Assembly (NCBI RefSeq): GCF_005117025.1 | Contig: NZ_SWCO01000001.1 | Coordinates: 62,001 to 126,000, forward strand | DNA from: Alteromonas portus | GTDB taxonomy: Bacteria; Pseudomonadota; Gammaproteobacteria; Enterobacterales; Alteromonadaceae | Reading direction: 5' to 3' | DNA length: 64,000 nt | In this document: positions 38,515 to 48,062 of the stretch, in pieces | How the letters are laid out: every line of letters starts with the position of its first letter | How positions within the stretch are numbered: position 1 is the stretch's first letter | Translations under genes and position numbers: made by a program | The notes under the pieces: model-generated | Database searches by the model: none | What the model was told of the DNA's origin: nothing | What the model saw: only the letters and a program-made list of their open reading frames with translations

Positions 38515-38802
38515 TTAGTTTCGAACCACGCGAAGAAACCAGCCAACAAACAGAGAAATCAAAAAACCGAAAAAGGCAATCATAGTAGTGATGGTGAGCA
38601 TCTGGCCCGAAAAGTCTGCATTTTCACCCGTATGCTCACTAACCAGCATTCCCGATGCTTGAAAAATAAATAACGCAGCGACAGAAAAGAGCAAAATAAC
38701 GGCGGTCGACATAATAGTGGCTTTCCAATAAGCCTTTGGCGACATCCAATGTATAGCGCCTGCTACTAACACGCACAAAATAGTAAGAATATAAGGTACC
38801 AC
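38515..38802 (-). CDS. Small three-helix membrane protein, unknown
   Basis: 95 residues from a GTG at 38802, chosen for GAGGAG six bases upstream; the longer ATG frame to 38838 includes that RBS. Three hydrophobic segments: YILTILCVLVAGAIHW, IMSTAVILLFSVAALFIF and IAFFGFLISLFVGWFL. No family recognised. It lies upstream of nasR on the same strand but separated by the NtrC-like repeat. Confidence 0.6.
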   Translation of the reverse strand: MVPYILTILCVLVAGAIHWMSPKAYWKATIMSTAVILLFSVAALFIFQASGMLVSEHTGENADFSGQMLTITTMIAFFGFLISLFVGWFLRVVRN

Positions 38803-39229
38803 TTGAACTCCTCGTTGAATAAGGCTTGTGCCCAACATCTATGCCACATCACTAAGCGTAACTTAATTGAAAAGTAATGCGCTATAACACTTTGCTAAGT
38901 GAACCGATGGGCTTGGCAAAAAAATACTGCAATACATTGCCATGTAAGATGTCTTTTGTCAGCAAAGGCGAGAAAAATAGGCGTGTTAAGTGACGGTACA
39001 GTTGGTGCAATCCACTAGTGAGTGGCAAAGAGAATTTGCCACCTTTATTCTTGTTTAACTACTTTGCTTCCCTTCATGGTTTCCGTTTCAGTAACAATCT
39101 ATTAAAAGATTTTAAGCTACAATGGTGATAGAATCGCCGAAAAATCATCCTACCTACTTGGTGTACTGCTTTTGCGCAGCTTACGCCCCGGTGGGTTGTT
39201 GTGTTTAACATCTTAGCTTCTGAGAGAAC
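38803..39229. other. Intergenic region upstream of the SulP gene
   Basis: 427 bases with no supported ORF. A hairpin GTGGCAAA / TTTGCCAC (about 39022-39042, loop GAGAA) is followed by a T-rich stretch and looks like a terminator, though no gene ends there. It may close an unannotated short transcript starting upstream, or attenuate the SulP gene. The start at 39230 has only a weak GAGAG RBS. Confidence 0.35.
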
Positions 39230-40795
39230 ATGTTCGATTTAATTACCAGTAAAGACAGCAACGTTAAAAACGACGTGCTATCAGGCATTACCGTGGCACT
39301 TGCCTTGGTTCCTGAAGCCGTAGCATTTGCATTTGTAGCCGGCGTAGAACCTATGATTGGTCTTTATGCAGCTTTCATGATGGGCTTGATCACTTCTGCT
39401 ATAGGCGGCCGTCCAGGAATGATTTCTGGTGCAACCGGTGCCATGGCCGTTGTAATGGTGGCTTTGGTTGCCCAACATGGAGTGCAGTATCTATTTGCCG
39501 CGGTTATTCTAGCGGGTTTGCTGCAAATAATGTGCGGTATTTTCAAGCTTGGGAAATTTATCAGACTGGTGCCATATCCGGTAATGTTGGGCTTTGTAAA
39601 TGGTTTGGCAATCGTAATTTTCTTAGCGCAATTGGGCCAGTTCAAAGTCACTAATGCAGCGGGTGAATTACAGTGGATGGAAGGTACACTGCTATATTGG
39701 ATGCTAGGACTTGTGGCATTAACCATGGCCATTATCTATTTGTTACCTAAGCTAACTAAAGCCGTGCCTGCGTCGCTGGTTGCGATTGTTACGGTAACCT
39801 TATTAGTGCACGGACTTGACCTAGAAGCACGCACGGTAATCGACTTCGTTCGCGACTTGCTACCTGCTGACCAGCGCGATAGTGCAACGCTAGCGGGCGA
39901 ACTTCCTAGCTTTGCTATTCCTATGGTGCCATTCACCTGGGAGACTTTCATGATAATTTTGCCTACCTCAGTGATTCTTTGTTTGGTTGGCCTAATTGAG
40001 TCGCTTCTTACTCTTTCATTAATTGACGAAATGACAGATACCCGCGGGCGCGGTAATAAAGAGTGTGTTGGTCAAGGCGTTGCAAATACCGTTAACGGTT
40101 TCTTTGGCGGTATGGGTGGTTGTGCCATGATTGGCCAGAGTATGATTAACATTAACTCGGGAGGCCGTGGTCGCTTGTCTGGTATCACCGCAGCGGTTGT
40201 TTTATTAGGCTTCATTTTATTTGCTGCACCGCTAATTGAGATGATCCCTCTAGCAGCCCTTGTCGGCGTTATGTTTGTAGTGGTAATCGCTACCTTCGAG
40301 TGGGCGTCATTCAGAATTATTCGCGGCGTAAACAAAGAAGATGCCTTTGTGCTATTCCTGGTAACAGGCGTTACCGTTATCGCCGACTTGGCTATTGCAG
40401 TAGTTGTAGGTGTTATCGTTTCAGCCCTAGTGTTTGCGTGGAAACACGCTCGCCATATCGAAGCGAAGTCTCACATTGATAACGACGGTTGGAAAGTCTA
40501 TGAACTAGACGGCCCACTGTTCTTTGGCTCGGTATCCCATTTCAAAGACCTATTTGATATCGCCAACGACCCTAGCGATGTGGTTATCGACTTTAAGGAC
40601 TCTCGTATTTGGGATTCATCAGGCATTGATGCATTAGATACTCTTGCTGACAAATACGAAGAGCAGGGTAAAAAGCTACACATTCGCCATATCAGTGATG
40701 AATGTCGTTCACTGCTTCGCAAAGCAGACAAGTTTGTAGAAATTAATGTAGTTGAAGACCCTCGCTACCGCGTAGCGACGGATAAACTCGCCTAG
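39230..40795 (+). CDS. SulP family anion transporter with STAS domain
   Basis: 521 residues. The transporter core has a dozen or so membrane segments ([58 protein letters not shown]). The C-terminal STAS domain (about 430-510) reads [20 protein letters not shown] and [20 protein letters not shown]. SulP proteins carry sulfate, bicarbonate or other anions; nothing in the sequence fixes the ion. It sits between nasR and nirB, which suggests, but does not prove, a link to nitrate or nitrite. Confidence 0.88.
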   Translation: MFDLITSKDSNVKNDVLSGITVALALVPEAVAFAFVAGVEPMIGLYAAFMMGLITSAIGGRPGMISGATGAMAVVMVALVAQHGVQYLFAAVILAGLLQIMCGIFKLGKFIRLVPYPVMLGFVNGLAIVIFLAQLGQFKVTNAAGELQWMEGTLLYWMLGLVALTMAIIYLLPKLTKAVPASLVAIVTVTLLVHGLDLEARTVIDFVRDLLPADQRDSATLAGELPSFAIPMVPFTWETFMIILPTSVILCLVGLIESLLTLSLIDEMTDTRGRGNKECVGQGVANTVNGFFGGMGGCAMIGQSMININSGGRGRLSGITAAVVLLGFILFAAPLIEMIPLAALVGVMFVVVIATFEWASFRIIRGVNKEDAFVLFLVTGVTVIADLAIAVVVGVIVSALVFAWKHARHIEAKSHIDNDGWKVYELDGPLFFGSVSHFKDLFDIANDPSDVVIDFKDSRIWDSSGIDALDTLADKYEEQGKKLHIRHISDECRSLLRKADKFVEINVVEDPRYRVATDKLA

Positions 40796-40813
40796 GTAAA
40801 CAGATAGCCTCAC

Positions 40814-40851
40814 TGCACCAAGTAAACACAGTTTTGCGTTTGTTTGGTGCA
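40814..40851. promoter_or_regulatory. Split NtrC-like half-sites upstream of nirB
   Basis: TGCACCA (40814-40820) and TGGTGCA (40845-40851) are perfect NtrC half-sites in the right orientation but 24 bases apart instead of 3. As a hairpin the same bases give a 10-bp stem that could end SulP transcription. Either reading is possible; about 70-100 bases to the sigma54-like element fits an enhancer. Confidence 0.4.
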
Positions 40852-40914
40852 GTTGTGATGTCTGAGTAATGCTTGTTTTACAGTAAATTTAACAAAAACA
40901 ATGAATTACGATTT

Positions 40915-40930
40915 TGGCACTGAACTTGGA
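40915..40930 (+). promoter_or_regulatory. Sigma54-like promoter of the nirB operon
   Basis: TGGCAC, five bases, TTGGA. The -24 element is perfect and the spacing right, but the -12 reads GG rather than GC. The predicted start near 40941 would give a leader of about 170 bases containing the antiterminator region. Confidence 0.4.
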
Positions 40931-41015
40931 TAGCTATAAGCGTAAAGTGTGTTTTAGTGATTTGTGTCAATCGCTGAAAAATTGTGTGATTTATAACACT
41001 CCGTAAAATGTGTTA

Positions 41016-41090
41016 GCTAGTTACCTTGTCAGTACTAGCAAAATAGGCAACGAAGCCCGCATCAACGAAAGTTGAAGCGGGCTTTTTTTT
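41016..41090 (+). promoter_or_regulatory. Predicted NasR-responsive antitermination leader of nirB
   Basis: Stem-loop 1: GCTAGT (41016-41021) with ACTAGC (41034-41039). Stem-loop 2: GGC-AACGAA-GCC (41046-41057), a hexaloop with A at 1 and G at 4, the hallmark of ANTAR target RNAs. Its GCC is also part of the left terminator arm AAGCCCGC (41053-41060), which pairs with GCGGGCTT (41077-41084) before an eight-T run. The two folds exclude each other. GGCAACGAAGCCC is identical in the nrtA leader. Confidence 0.8.
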
Positions 41091-41112
41091 GTCCCGAAAA
41101 AAGGGGAATACC

Positions 41113-43662
41113 ATGACTTCATTGGACTCAAAAACGCAAATTGTCGTCGTAGGCAACGGCATGGTGGGGCATCATTTTGTTGAGCAGCTTCACCAAAGCG
41201 ATGCCAATGTAGAAATAACCGTTTTATGCGGCGAGTCTCGCCTTGCGTATGACCGCGTTTATCTGTCGTCTTTTTTTAGCGGCGCGAGTGCTGATGACTT
41301 AGCGCTTACTACACCCGCTCAGTACGCCGAATGGGGCGTAAACGTAGTCACCAATGCCTTGGTGACGGATATAGACCGTGACAATAATAAAGTGACGACG
41401 TCGGAAGGGCAGGTGTTTAGCTACGACAAGCTGGTGCTAGCCACGGGCTCATACCCATTTGTCCCACCTATTCCAGGCAACGATCAAGAGCATTGCTTAG
41501 TGTATCGCACCATTGACGATCTACTCGCTATTGAAGCGTCAGCAGCGGTGAGCAAAGTAGGGGTTGTTGTTGGTGGTGGGCTGTTGGGTTTAGAAGCTGC
41601 TAACGCATTAAAGCAAGCCGGTCTAGATACCCACGTGGTTGAGTTTGCCCCGCAGCTTATGGCGGTACAGCTCGATCAAGCTGGTGGTAACGTTTTAAAA
41701 GATAAAATTGAAGCATTGGGCGTTACGGTTCATACCCAAAAGGCAACCCAAACTATCGAGGCTGGTGATACCTGTCGCTATAAAATGGTGTTTGCTGACG
41801 GCACTGCACTTGAAACCGATATGATTCTTTTTTCTGCTGGTATTCGACCTTCCGATCAGCTTGGCAGAAAGTCGGCTTTAACACTTGGCGAGCGCGGCGG
41901 TATTGTTATAGATAACCATTGCGTAACGTCTGATCCAAACATTTACGCTGTGGGTGAATGTGCGCTGTGGGATAACAAAATCTTTGGTCTTGTTGCGCCA
42001 GGCTACACCATGGCACGTACCGCAGTGAGTCATATCACAGGTGGCGATGCAGAGTTCGCTGGCGCAGATATGAGCACTAAACTCAAACTTATGGGCGTAG
42101 AAGTGGGCTCAATTGGCGATGCCCATGAACGCACAGACGGAGCGCTTAGCTACACCTACTTAAATCAGCCCGAGGGCGTGTATAAAAAGCTGGTGGTAGA
42201 TAGCGAGCAAAAGTATGTACTTGGTGCGGTCCTTGTAGGTGATACCAGTGACTACGACACGCTCCTACAGTATGCGCTTAATAATATCGAATTGCCTGAA
42301 CACCCAGAAAGCCTGATTCTGCCTTCTTCTGATGCTGCACCAGCATTAGGTGCCGATGCACTTCCAGACACGGCCTCTATTTGTTCATGTCTAAACGTGA
42401 CTAAGGGCGACATTGTTTCAGCTATTGAAAGTGGCTGTTGTAGCGTTGGCGATGTGAAAGGTGAAACTAAAGCCAGTACAGGTTGTGGAGGCTGTGCTGC
42501 CCTACTTAAAAACGTAGTGGATAGCGAGCTTGAAAAACGCGGTGTGGAAGTATCAAAAGCTATATGTGAGCACTTCAATTACACCCGACAAGAACTCTTT
42601 CACATTGTTAAGGTAAACGGCATTCGCACCTTTGACGAGCTATTAGAGCAACATGGTGAAGGTCTAGGGTGTGAAATTTGTAAGCCTGCAGTTGGCTCAA
42701 TTTTAGCCTCGGTGTACAACGACTACATTCTTAAGTCTTCACATCTTCCACTACAAGACACCAACGATATTTACCTTGGCAACATGCAAAAAGATGGTAC
42801 GTATTCGGTTGTACCACGTGTACCGGGCGGGGAAATTACGCCTGAAAAGCTGATACTGTTGGGCGAAGTGGCAAAAGAATACAACTTGTACACCAAAATC
42901 ACTGGTGGCCAGCGCATCGATTTATTTGGTGCACGCGTAGAGCAGTTACCCGATATTTGGGAAAAACTCGTTGCTGGTGGATTTGAAACCGGCCACGCCT
43001 ACGCGAAGGCGCTGCGCACGGTGAAGTCGTGTGTGGGAAGCACCTGGTGTCGCTACGGTGTACAGGACTCTGTAGGAACCGCTATCGATTTAGAAAATCG
43101 TTACAAAGGCTTACGTGCGCCACATAAGATTAAATTTGCTGTGTCGGGTTGTACCCGCGAGTGTGCAGAAGCCCAAAGTAAAGACATTGGTGTTATTGCT
43201 ACCGAGCAAGGTTGGAACCTTTACGTTTGCGGTAATGGCGGTATGAAGCCGCGACATGCAGACCTATTTGCCACCGACCTAGATACCGAAACCCTTATTA
43301 AGTATATCGACCGCGTGCTGATGTTTTACGTGAAAACGGCTGATCGCCTACAGCGCACATCGGTATGGATGGACAACTTAGAGGGTGGGCTAGCTTACTT
43401 GCAAGATGTTGTAATCAACGATGCACTTGGCATTAATAGTGAGCTTGAAGCGCAGATGGATGCTGTGGTTGATGCTTATCAGTGCGAATGGAAAACTACC
43501 ATTGAAAACCCTGAGTCGCGCAAGCGTTTCCGTCAATTTGTAAACAGCAATGCTAGCGACACCAACATTCAGTTTGTTTCAGAGCGAGGCCAAGTTCGCC
43601 CAGCTACGGAAGCTGAAAAAGTAGCAGGTAAAGATCAGTTCATTCCTGTCTCTATGGTGTAG
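41113..43662 (+). CDS. nirB: Assimilatory nitrite reductase NAD(P)H large subunit NirB
   Basis: 849 residues from ATG 41113, after AAGGGG; a longer frame would start in the terminator tail. Domains in order: FAD/NAD oxidoreductase (VVVGNGMVGHHFVEQL, KVGVVVGGGLLGLEAANALK), a BFD-like [2Fe-2S] region (ICSCLNVTKGDIVSAIESGC, later CEICKPAVGS), and the siroheme/[4Fe-4S] reductase (CVGSTWCRYGVQDS, AVSGCTRECAEAQSKDIGV). It reduces nitrite to ammonium with NirD in the cytoplasm. Siroheme comes from CysG and CobA. Confidence 0.96.
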   Translation: MTSLDSKTQIVVVGNGMVGHHFVEQLHQSDANVEITVLCGESRLAYDRVYLSSFFSGASADDLALTTPAQYAEWGVNVVTNALVTDIDRDNNKVTTSEGQVFSYDKLVLATGSYPFVPPIPGNDQEHCLVYRTIDDLLAIEASAAVSKVGVVVGGGLLGLEAANALKQAGLDTHVVEFAPQLMAVQLDQAGGNVLKDKIEALGVTVHTQKATQTIEAGDTCRYKMVFADGTALETDMILFSAGIRPSDQLGRKSALTLGERGGIVIDNHCVTSDPNIYAVGECALWDNKIFGLVAPGYTMARTAVSHITGGDAEFAGADMSTKLKLMGVEVGSIGDAHERTDGALSYTYLNQPEGVYKKLVVDSEQKYVLGAVLVGDTSDYDTLLQYALNNIELPEHPESLILPSSDAAPALGADALPDTASICSCLNVTKGDIVSAIESGCCSVGDVKGETKASTGCGGCAALLKNVVDSELEKRGVEVSKAICEHFNYTRQELFHIVKVNGIRTFDELLEQHGEGLGCEICKPAVGSILASVYNDYILKSSHLPLQDTNDIYLGNMQKDGTYSVVPRVPGGEITPEKLILLGEVAKEYNLYTKITGGQRIDLFGARVEQLPDIWEKLVAGGFETGHAYAKALRTVKSCVGSTWCRYGVQDSVGTAIDLENRYKGLRAPHKIKFAVSGCTRECAEAQSKDIGVIATEQGWNLYVCGNGGMKPRHADLFATDLDTETLIKYIDRVLMFYVKTADRLQRTSVWMDNLEGGLAYLQDVVINDALGINSELEAQMDAVVDAYQCEWKTTIENPESRKRFRQFVNSNASDTNIQFVSERGQVRPATEAEKVAGKDQFIPVSMV

Positions 43663-43705
43663 CCCATAGACTTAATGGTGTAGCCCATAGATTTAATGGT
43701 GTAGC
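43654..43705 (+). repeat. Tandem 21-bp repeat across the nirB stop codon
   Basis: Unit ATGGTGTAGCCCATAGAYTTA occurs at 43654-43674 and 43675-43695, with a partial third copy 43696-43705. Each unit carries the same MV-stop codons, so copy changes would leave the protein end unaltered. Confidence 0.85.
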
Positions 43706-43740
43706 AACTGGCTTATTAACCTAGTTAGGAGAAACAAATT

Positions 43741-44112
43741 ATGACAGCTGCGCAAAACGTAATGGCGTCAGAACAGCAAGATGTGCAATGGCACTACGTT
43801 TGTGAAACGAACGACCTAGTGACAAACAGTGGGGTTTGCGCCCTTGTTGACTCACAGCAAGTGGCCATTTTTAGTTTGAAAATAAACGGCGAAACCCAAG
43901 TTTTCGCTATTAGTAATTACGACCCTATTGGCAAAGCAAACGTACTTTATCGTGGGCTTTTGGGGTCAATAGGTGGTGCACCTGTTGTCGCTTCGCCTTT
44001 ATACAAAGAGCATTACTTTTTAGAAACAGGGGTGTGTAAAGAACACGATGATGTATCCGTTTCGGCTTATGCCGTGAAGATAGAGGATAACAAGGTTTTC
44101 GTGGGTGTTTAG
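43741..44112 (+). CDS. nirD: Nitrite reductase small subunit NirD
   Basis: 123 residues of the Rieske-like NirD family (WHYVCETNDLVTNSGVCALV, FAISNYDPIGKANVLYRGLL, VASPLYKEHYFLETGVCKEH). As usual for NirD, the cluster-binding Cys/His pairs of true Rieske proteins are missing. Strong RBS TTAGGAGAAA. It follows nirB in the operon. Confidence 0.94.
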   Translation: MTAAQNVMASEQQDVQWHYVCETNDLVTNSGVCALVDSQQVAIFSLKINGETQVFAISNYDPIGKANVLYRGLLGSIGGAPVVASPLYKEHYFLETGVCKEHDDVSVSAYAVKIEDNKVFVGV

Positions 44113-44198
44113 CTAGGCCCTACTGTTTGGGAGCCGGGAACAATTTAAGTATCCGGCAATACCCCTTTCACAAGCTGCGGAATCGAAAAGGTAATGAA

Positions 44199-47066
44199 AT
44201 GAATATGGCTACACGACAACCCGACATGATGTCTGAACAATTAAGACAAACAACATGCCCATACTGCGGCGTTGGGTGTGGTGTAGATATTAGTTGCAAC
44301 GTAAGCAAGCGTGCCACAACCCTGGACACTGTTAAAGGCACGCCAGAGCATCCCGCCAATTTTGGAAGATTGTGTGTTAAAGGAACAAACCTGCTTGAAA
44401 CAAACGACTTAAACGGACGTTTGCTTCACCCAACCATGGCAGGTCAATCGGTGGATTGGGACACGGCCACCGATCTAATTGCGGATAAGATCACATCTAC
44501 CATTGCGCAGTATGGCGCGGATGCCGTTGCTTTTTATGTATCAGGTCAGCTTCTCACCGAAGACTATTACATTGCCAATAAGCTTATGAAAGGTTATATC
44601 GGCAGTGCCAATATTGATACGAATTCACGCCTATGTATGTCATCAGCCGTTGCCGCCTACAAGCGCGCGTTCGGGGAAGACGTGGTGCCATGCGATTATT
44701 CCGATCTGGAATGTACAGATTTATTGGTAATTACGGGAAGTAATACGGCCTGGGCACACCCAGTGCTTTTTCAACGCATTCAGCGAGCAAAGCTGAAAAA
44801 CCCTGATATGAAGGTCATTGTTGTTGATCCGCGTAAAACCGAAACCTGTACCATTGCCGATTTACACCTTCCATTAAAGCCAGGTAGCGACGTGGCGCTA
44901 TTTAATGGTTTACTCAGCTATGCAAACGCACAAGGTTGTATAGACAAATCCGTTGTTGAGAGCTACGCCGAGGGACTTGAAGAAACGCTTAAAAGTGCAA
45001 ATGCCCTATCATTAGATGACGTTGCTGAAGTATGCGACCTGGACATTAACAGCATTAAGGCCTTTTTTGATGCCTTCTGCAAAGCCTCTAGCGCAATTAC
45101 GTTTTATTCTATGGGTGTAAACCAGTCTTCTGCTGGTGTGGACAAAGCCCAAGCTATTATCAACTGTCACTTAGCTATGGATTTAATTGCCAAAGACGGT
45201 TGTGGCCCGTTTTCTATTACTGGCCAACCCAATGCAATGGGGGGCCGCGAAGTGGGTGGTTTAGCTAATATGCTGGCTGCACACATGGACCTTGAAAACC
45301 CTAAGCATATCAGCACTGTTAAAACCTATTGGAACGCCCCTGTTATGCCTAAAGGGCAGGGGCTTAAGGCCGTAGACCTATTTAATGCCATTGAAGAAGG
45401 TAAGGTGAAATTTGTGTGGATAATGGGGACTAACCCTGTTGTCAGTATGCCGAATCGCGGTCAAGTTGAGCGCGCGCTTTCAAAATGTGACATGGTTGTA
45501 GTGTCTGATATTGTTGAGTCCAACGATACGCTTAACTACGCGCACATTGCCCTTCCTGCCACGGGCTGGTCGGAAAAAGACGGCACAGTGACAAACTCAG
45601 AGCGCCGTATTTCACGTCAGCGCGGTATATTGCCTCCACCAGGTAGTGCAAAACACGACTGGCAAATACTTTGCGAAGTGGCGGGTAAAATGGGCTTTGG
45701 CGAGGCATTTAGCTTTACCCATCCGTCGCAAATATTCGTTGAATACGCTGGGCTAACCGGCTATCAAAATGACGGTAAGCGTCAGTTAGACCTGTCACCT
45801 TTACAAGCGTTAAATGAAGCTCAGTACAATGGGCTATCGCCTTTGCAGTGGCCGTTTCACACAGTTATAAAAGCTGAGAATACGGCCAGTTCTAATTCTC
45901 AACCTAGCCTTACCAGTAAACGTCCTTTTGAAGATAAACGGTTTTCAACCCCTAGTGGCAAAGCTAAACTTATTCCCGTAACTTACAAAGCGCCACTGCA
46001 GGTAACATCAGACGCTTATCCTTTTGTTGTAAACAGCGGCCGAGCGCGAGATCAGTGGCATACCATGACGCGCACGGGTAAAGCGGCAAAGTTACTGGCT
46101 CATATGCCAAGTGCTAACGTGCATATTAACCCTAAAGACGCTGCTGCAATGGGCGTTGAAAACGGAGATCTTGTTTCTCTTTCAAGTGCAGTATGTAAAG
46201 ACGCCCCTGTTATCTACCCGGTAAAAATGGATACGGATATGCGCAAAGGGGAAGTTTTCATTCCCATTCACTGGTCGGCGCAATGGGGGTCGCACAGTAA
46301 GCTAGGCGCACTTTACGACAGCGCGGTAGACCCTATTTCAGGGCAACCTGAGTTAAAACACGCTGCGGTTGCTATCGCGCCAGTCACTTTTACTACCTAC
46401 GGTAAGCTCTTTGTTTCATCAGTAAACCAATCAGCACATAATTCAGAACTTAGCTCTTCATATGAAGACGCGCTAAAGCATGTATGTGACTACTGGAATA
46501 CGACACCGCTTGAAAGCACAGAGCCGTCTTCATCTGTAAATAACTCGGATGCAGCATTATCAGTATTGAATGTTGCTTTGAATAAAGGCCGTCGAGAGTT
46601 TGTACAAGCATTAATACCTCTTCTACCGCAAAACGCGGTGCTAATTCAGTTTCATCACCATGCATACTCAGTATGCCTTGCGCTTGTCGATGACGTACTC
46701 TGTTTCGCTGCGTTTTTAGGCGATAAGCCGGAAAATGCGACAAAAGCCTTGGCAGCGCCACACCCAGAAAGTACATGGTCAGTACCTAACGCATGGCTTG
46801 CCAGCCTCTTAAATACACCTATTTCGGTAGAGACTCAGCGCAACTTATTGCGAGGCCAAGTCGACGACGTATTTTTAAATGGTGATGTAGTTTGTAGCTG
46901 CTTTGAAGTACGAGAAAAGACGATTACAGATGCCATCAACGGCGGTTGTTCTACAGTAGCTAGCCTAGGAGAGCGGTTAAAGTGCGGTACCAACTGCGGC
47001 TCGTGCAAGCCCGCCTTGTCTCAGCTTATAGACAAGCATTTAGTTATTGAAACCCAATCTGTTTAG
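44199..47066 (+). CDS. nasA: Assimilatory nitrate reductase catalytic subunit NasA
   Basis: 955 residues from ATG 44199 with AAAGG eight bases upstream. The N-terminal [4Fe-4S] motif is TTCPYCGVGCGVDI...FGRLCVKG. The molybdopterin domain follows (SGQLLTEDYYIANKLMKGYI, NTNSRLCMSSAVAAYKRAFG with conserved Cys). A C-terminal BFD-type [2Fe-2S] domain (VVCSCFEVREKTITDAINGG, CGTNCGSCKP) is present, as in Klebsiella NasA. It reduces nitrate to nitrite in the cytoplasm. No separate NasC electron-transfer gene is seen, so the electron donor is not identified here. Confidence 0.95.
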   Translation: MNMATRQPDMMSEQLRQTTCPYCGVGCGVDISCNVSKRATTLDTVKGTPEHPANFGRLCVKGTNLLETNDLNGRLLHPTMAGQSVDWDTATDLIADKITSTIAQYGADAVAFYVSGQLLTEDYYIANKLMKGYIGSANIDTNSRLCMSSAVAAYKRAFGEDVVPCDYSDLECTDLLVITGSNTAWAHPVLFQRIQRAKLKNPDMKVIVVDPRKTETCTIADLHLPLKPGSDVALFNGLLSYANAQGCIDKSVVESYAEGLEETLKSANALSLDDVAEVCDLDINSIKAFFDAFCKASSAITFYSMGVNQSSAGVDKAQAIINCHLAMDLIAKDGCGPFSITGQPNAMGGREVGGLANMLAAHMDLENPKHISTVKTYWNAPVMPKGQGLKAVDLFNAIEEGKVKFVWIMGTNPVVSMPNRGQVERALSKCDMVVVSDIVESNDTLNYAHIALPATGWSEKDGTVTNSERRISRQRGILPPPGSAKHDWQILCEVAGKMGFGEAFSFTHPSQIFVEYAGLTGYQNDGKRQLDLSPLQALNEAQYNGLSPLQWPFHTVIKAENTASSNSQPSLTSKRPFEDKRFSTPSGKAKLIPVTYKAPLQVTSDAYPFVVNSGRARDQWHTMTRTGKAAKLLAHMPSANVHINPKDAAAMGVENGDLVSLSSAVCKDAPVIYPVKMDTDMRKGEVFIPIHWSAQWGSHSKLGALYDSAVDPISGQPELKHAAVAIAPVTFTTYGKLFVSSVNQSAHNSELSSSYEDALKHVCDYWNTTPLESTEPSSSVNNSDAALSVLNVALNKGRREFVQALIPLLPQNAVLIQFHHHAYSVCLALVDDVLCFAAFLGDKPENATKALAAPHPESTWSVPNAWLASLLNTPISVETQRNLLRGQVDDVFLNGDVVCSCFEVREKTITDAINGGCSTVASLGERLKCGTNCGSCKPALSQLIDKHLVIETQSV

Positions 47067-47078
47067 GAGCGTTAAATT

Positions 47079-48062
47079 ATGTCAATTGCATCTAGTTGGT
47101 CGTTACCGTTTTTGCGCACCTTATTTAAACCGCAGAAATCTTTTCTTAATCTGTTTACTCGCGATGCTTTTTCGGCGAGAACCTCGACTAAAACCAAAAG
47201 CCAGCGCTCTGCTAGTGCTAAAACTTCATCTGAGCATTCGTACCTAGATAAGTGGTTGAAGTCAGCAAATAGTCACAATGAATGTCGTAAACAGGGACAC
47301 GTGTATATCGTAGGTGCTGGACCGGGAGATGCAGAGTTACTCACTTTAAAAGCGCTTCGTCTGCTGCAGCAAGCCGATGTCGTGCTTTTCGATGCTTTAG
47401 TTAGTGAAGATATTCTTGCGCTAATTCCCTCTAAAGTGGTGAAAGAGTATGTAGGGAAGCGCTGCAAAAAGCACAGCTTTACTCAGGACGCTATTTGCAA
47501 ACGCGTCGTTGAATTGGCAAGTGAAGGGCATATTGTTGTGCGGTTAAAAGGTGGTGACCCAGCCCTATTTGCAAGAACTTGCGAAGAAACCGATGCGCTA
47601 ACAAAAGCCCACATCCCTTTTGCTATTGTTCCTGGTATTACGGCGGCATCGGGCGTGTCTGCCTATACGGGAATCCCTTTAACAGACAGGCGCTGCGCTC
47701 AGTCAGTAAGCTTTATGACCGCACATTTTAAAGACGCGGACCAATGGCCTGAAATGGCGACTATGGCACAAAATGTGTTGAAGCAAACCATGGTAGTTTA
47801 TATGGGGCTTAGCCGACTAGAAGGGTTATGCAAAGGCTTGGTTCACAATAAAGTGCCGAACTCATGGCCCGTAGCGGCAATTGAAAATGCTACGTCTCCC
47901 GAACAGCGCGTAATTACTGGTTCGCTAAAAGATATTTATAGCAAAGTTAACGCTGCAAATTTGACAGGGCCTACGTTACTTATATTTGGAAAGGTGGTAG
48001 AGTCTCGTCAACAGGTAAACACTCTTCTACTACATTCATCCGAGCATGCAGCAACCATTTAG
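47079..48062 (+). CDS. cobA: Uroporphyrinogen-III C-methyltransferase with extra N-terminal segment
   Basis: 327 residues. Residues about 72-315 are a SUMT domain (VYIVGAGPGDAELLTLKALR, VVRLKGGDPALFARTCEETD, IVPGITAASGVSAYTGIPLT). About 70 residues before it (SLPFLRTLFKPQKSFLNLFT, then Ser/Lys-rich) have no counterpart in ordinary CobA. GGAG precedes the ATG. It makes precorrin-2 for siroheme, matching demand from NirB in the same operon; CysG already supplies this activity. The next gene overlaps by 17 bases. Confidence 0.9.
   Translation: MSIASSWSLPFLRTLFKPQKSFLNLFTRDAFSARTSTKTKSQRSASAKTSSEHSYLDKWLKSANSHNECRKQGHVYIVGAGPGDAELLTLKALRLLQQADVVLFDALVSEDILALIPSKVVKEYVGKRCKKHSFTQDAICKRVVELASEGHIVVRLKGGDPALFARTCEETDALTKAHIPFAIVPGITAASGVSAYTGIPLTDRRCAQSVSFMTAHFKDADQWPEMATMAQNVLKQTMVVYMGLSRLEGLCKGLVHNKVPNSWPVAAIENATSPEQRVITGSLKDIYSKVNAANLTGPTLLIFGKVVESRQQVNTLLLHSSEHAATI

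Noticed and set aside
38915-38930. Possible sigma54 element upstream of the SulP gene (TTGGC...CTGC)
   Set aside because: The GG and GC are separated by 12 bases, not 10, so the spacing rule fails.
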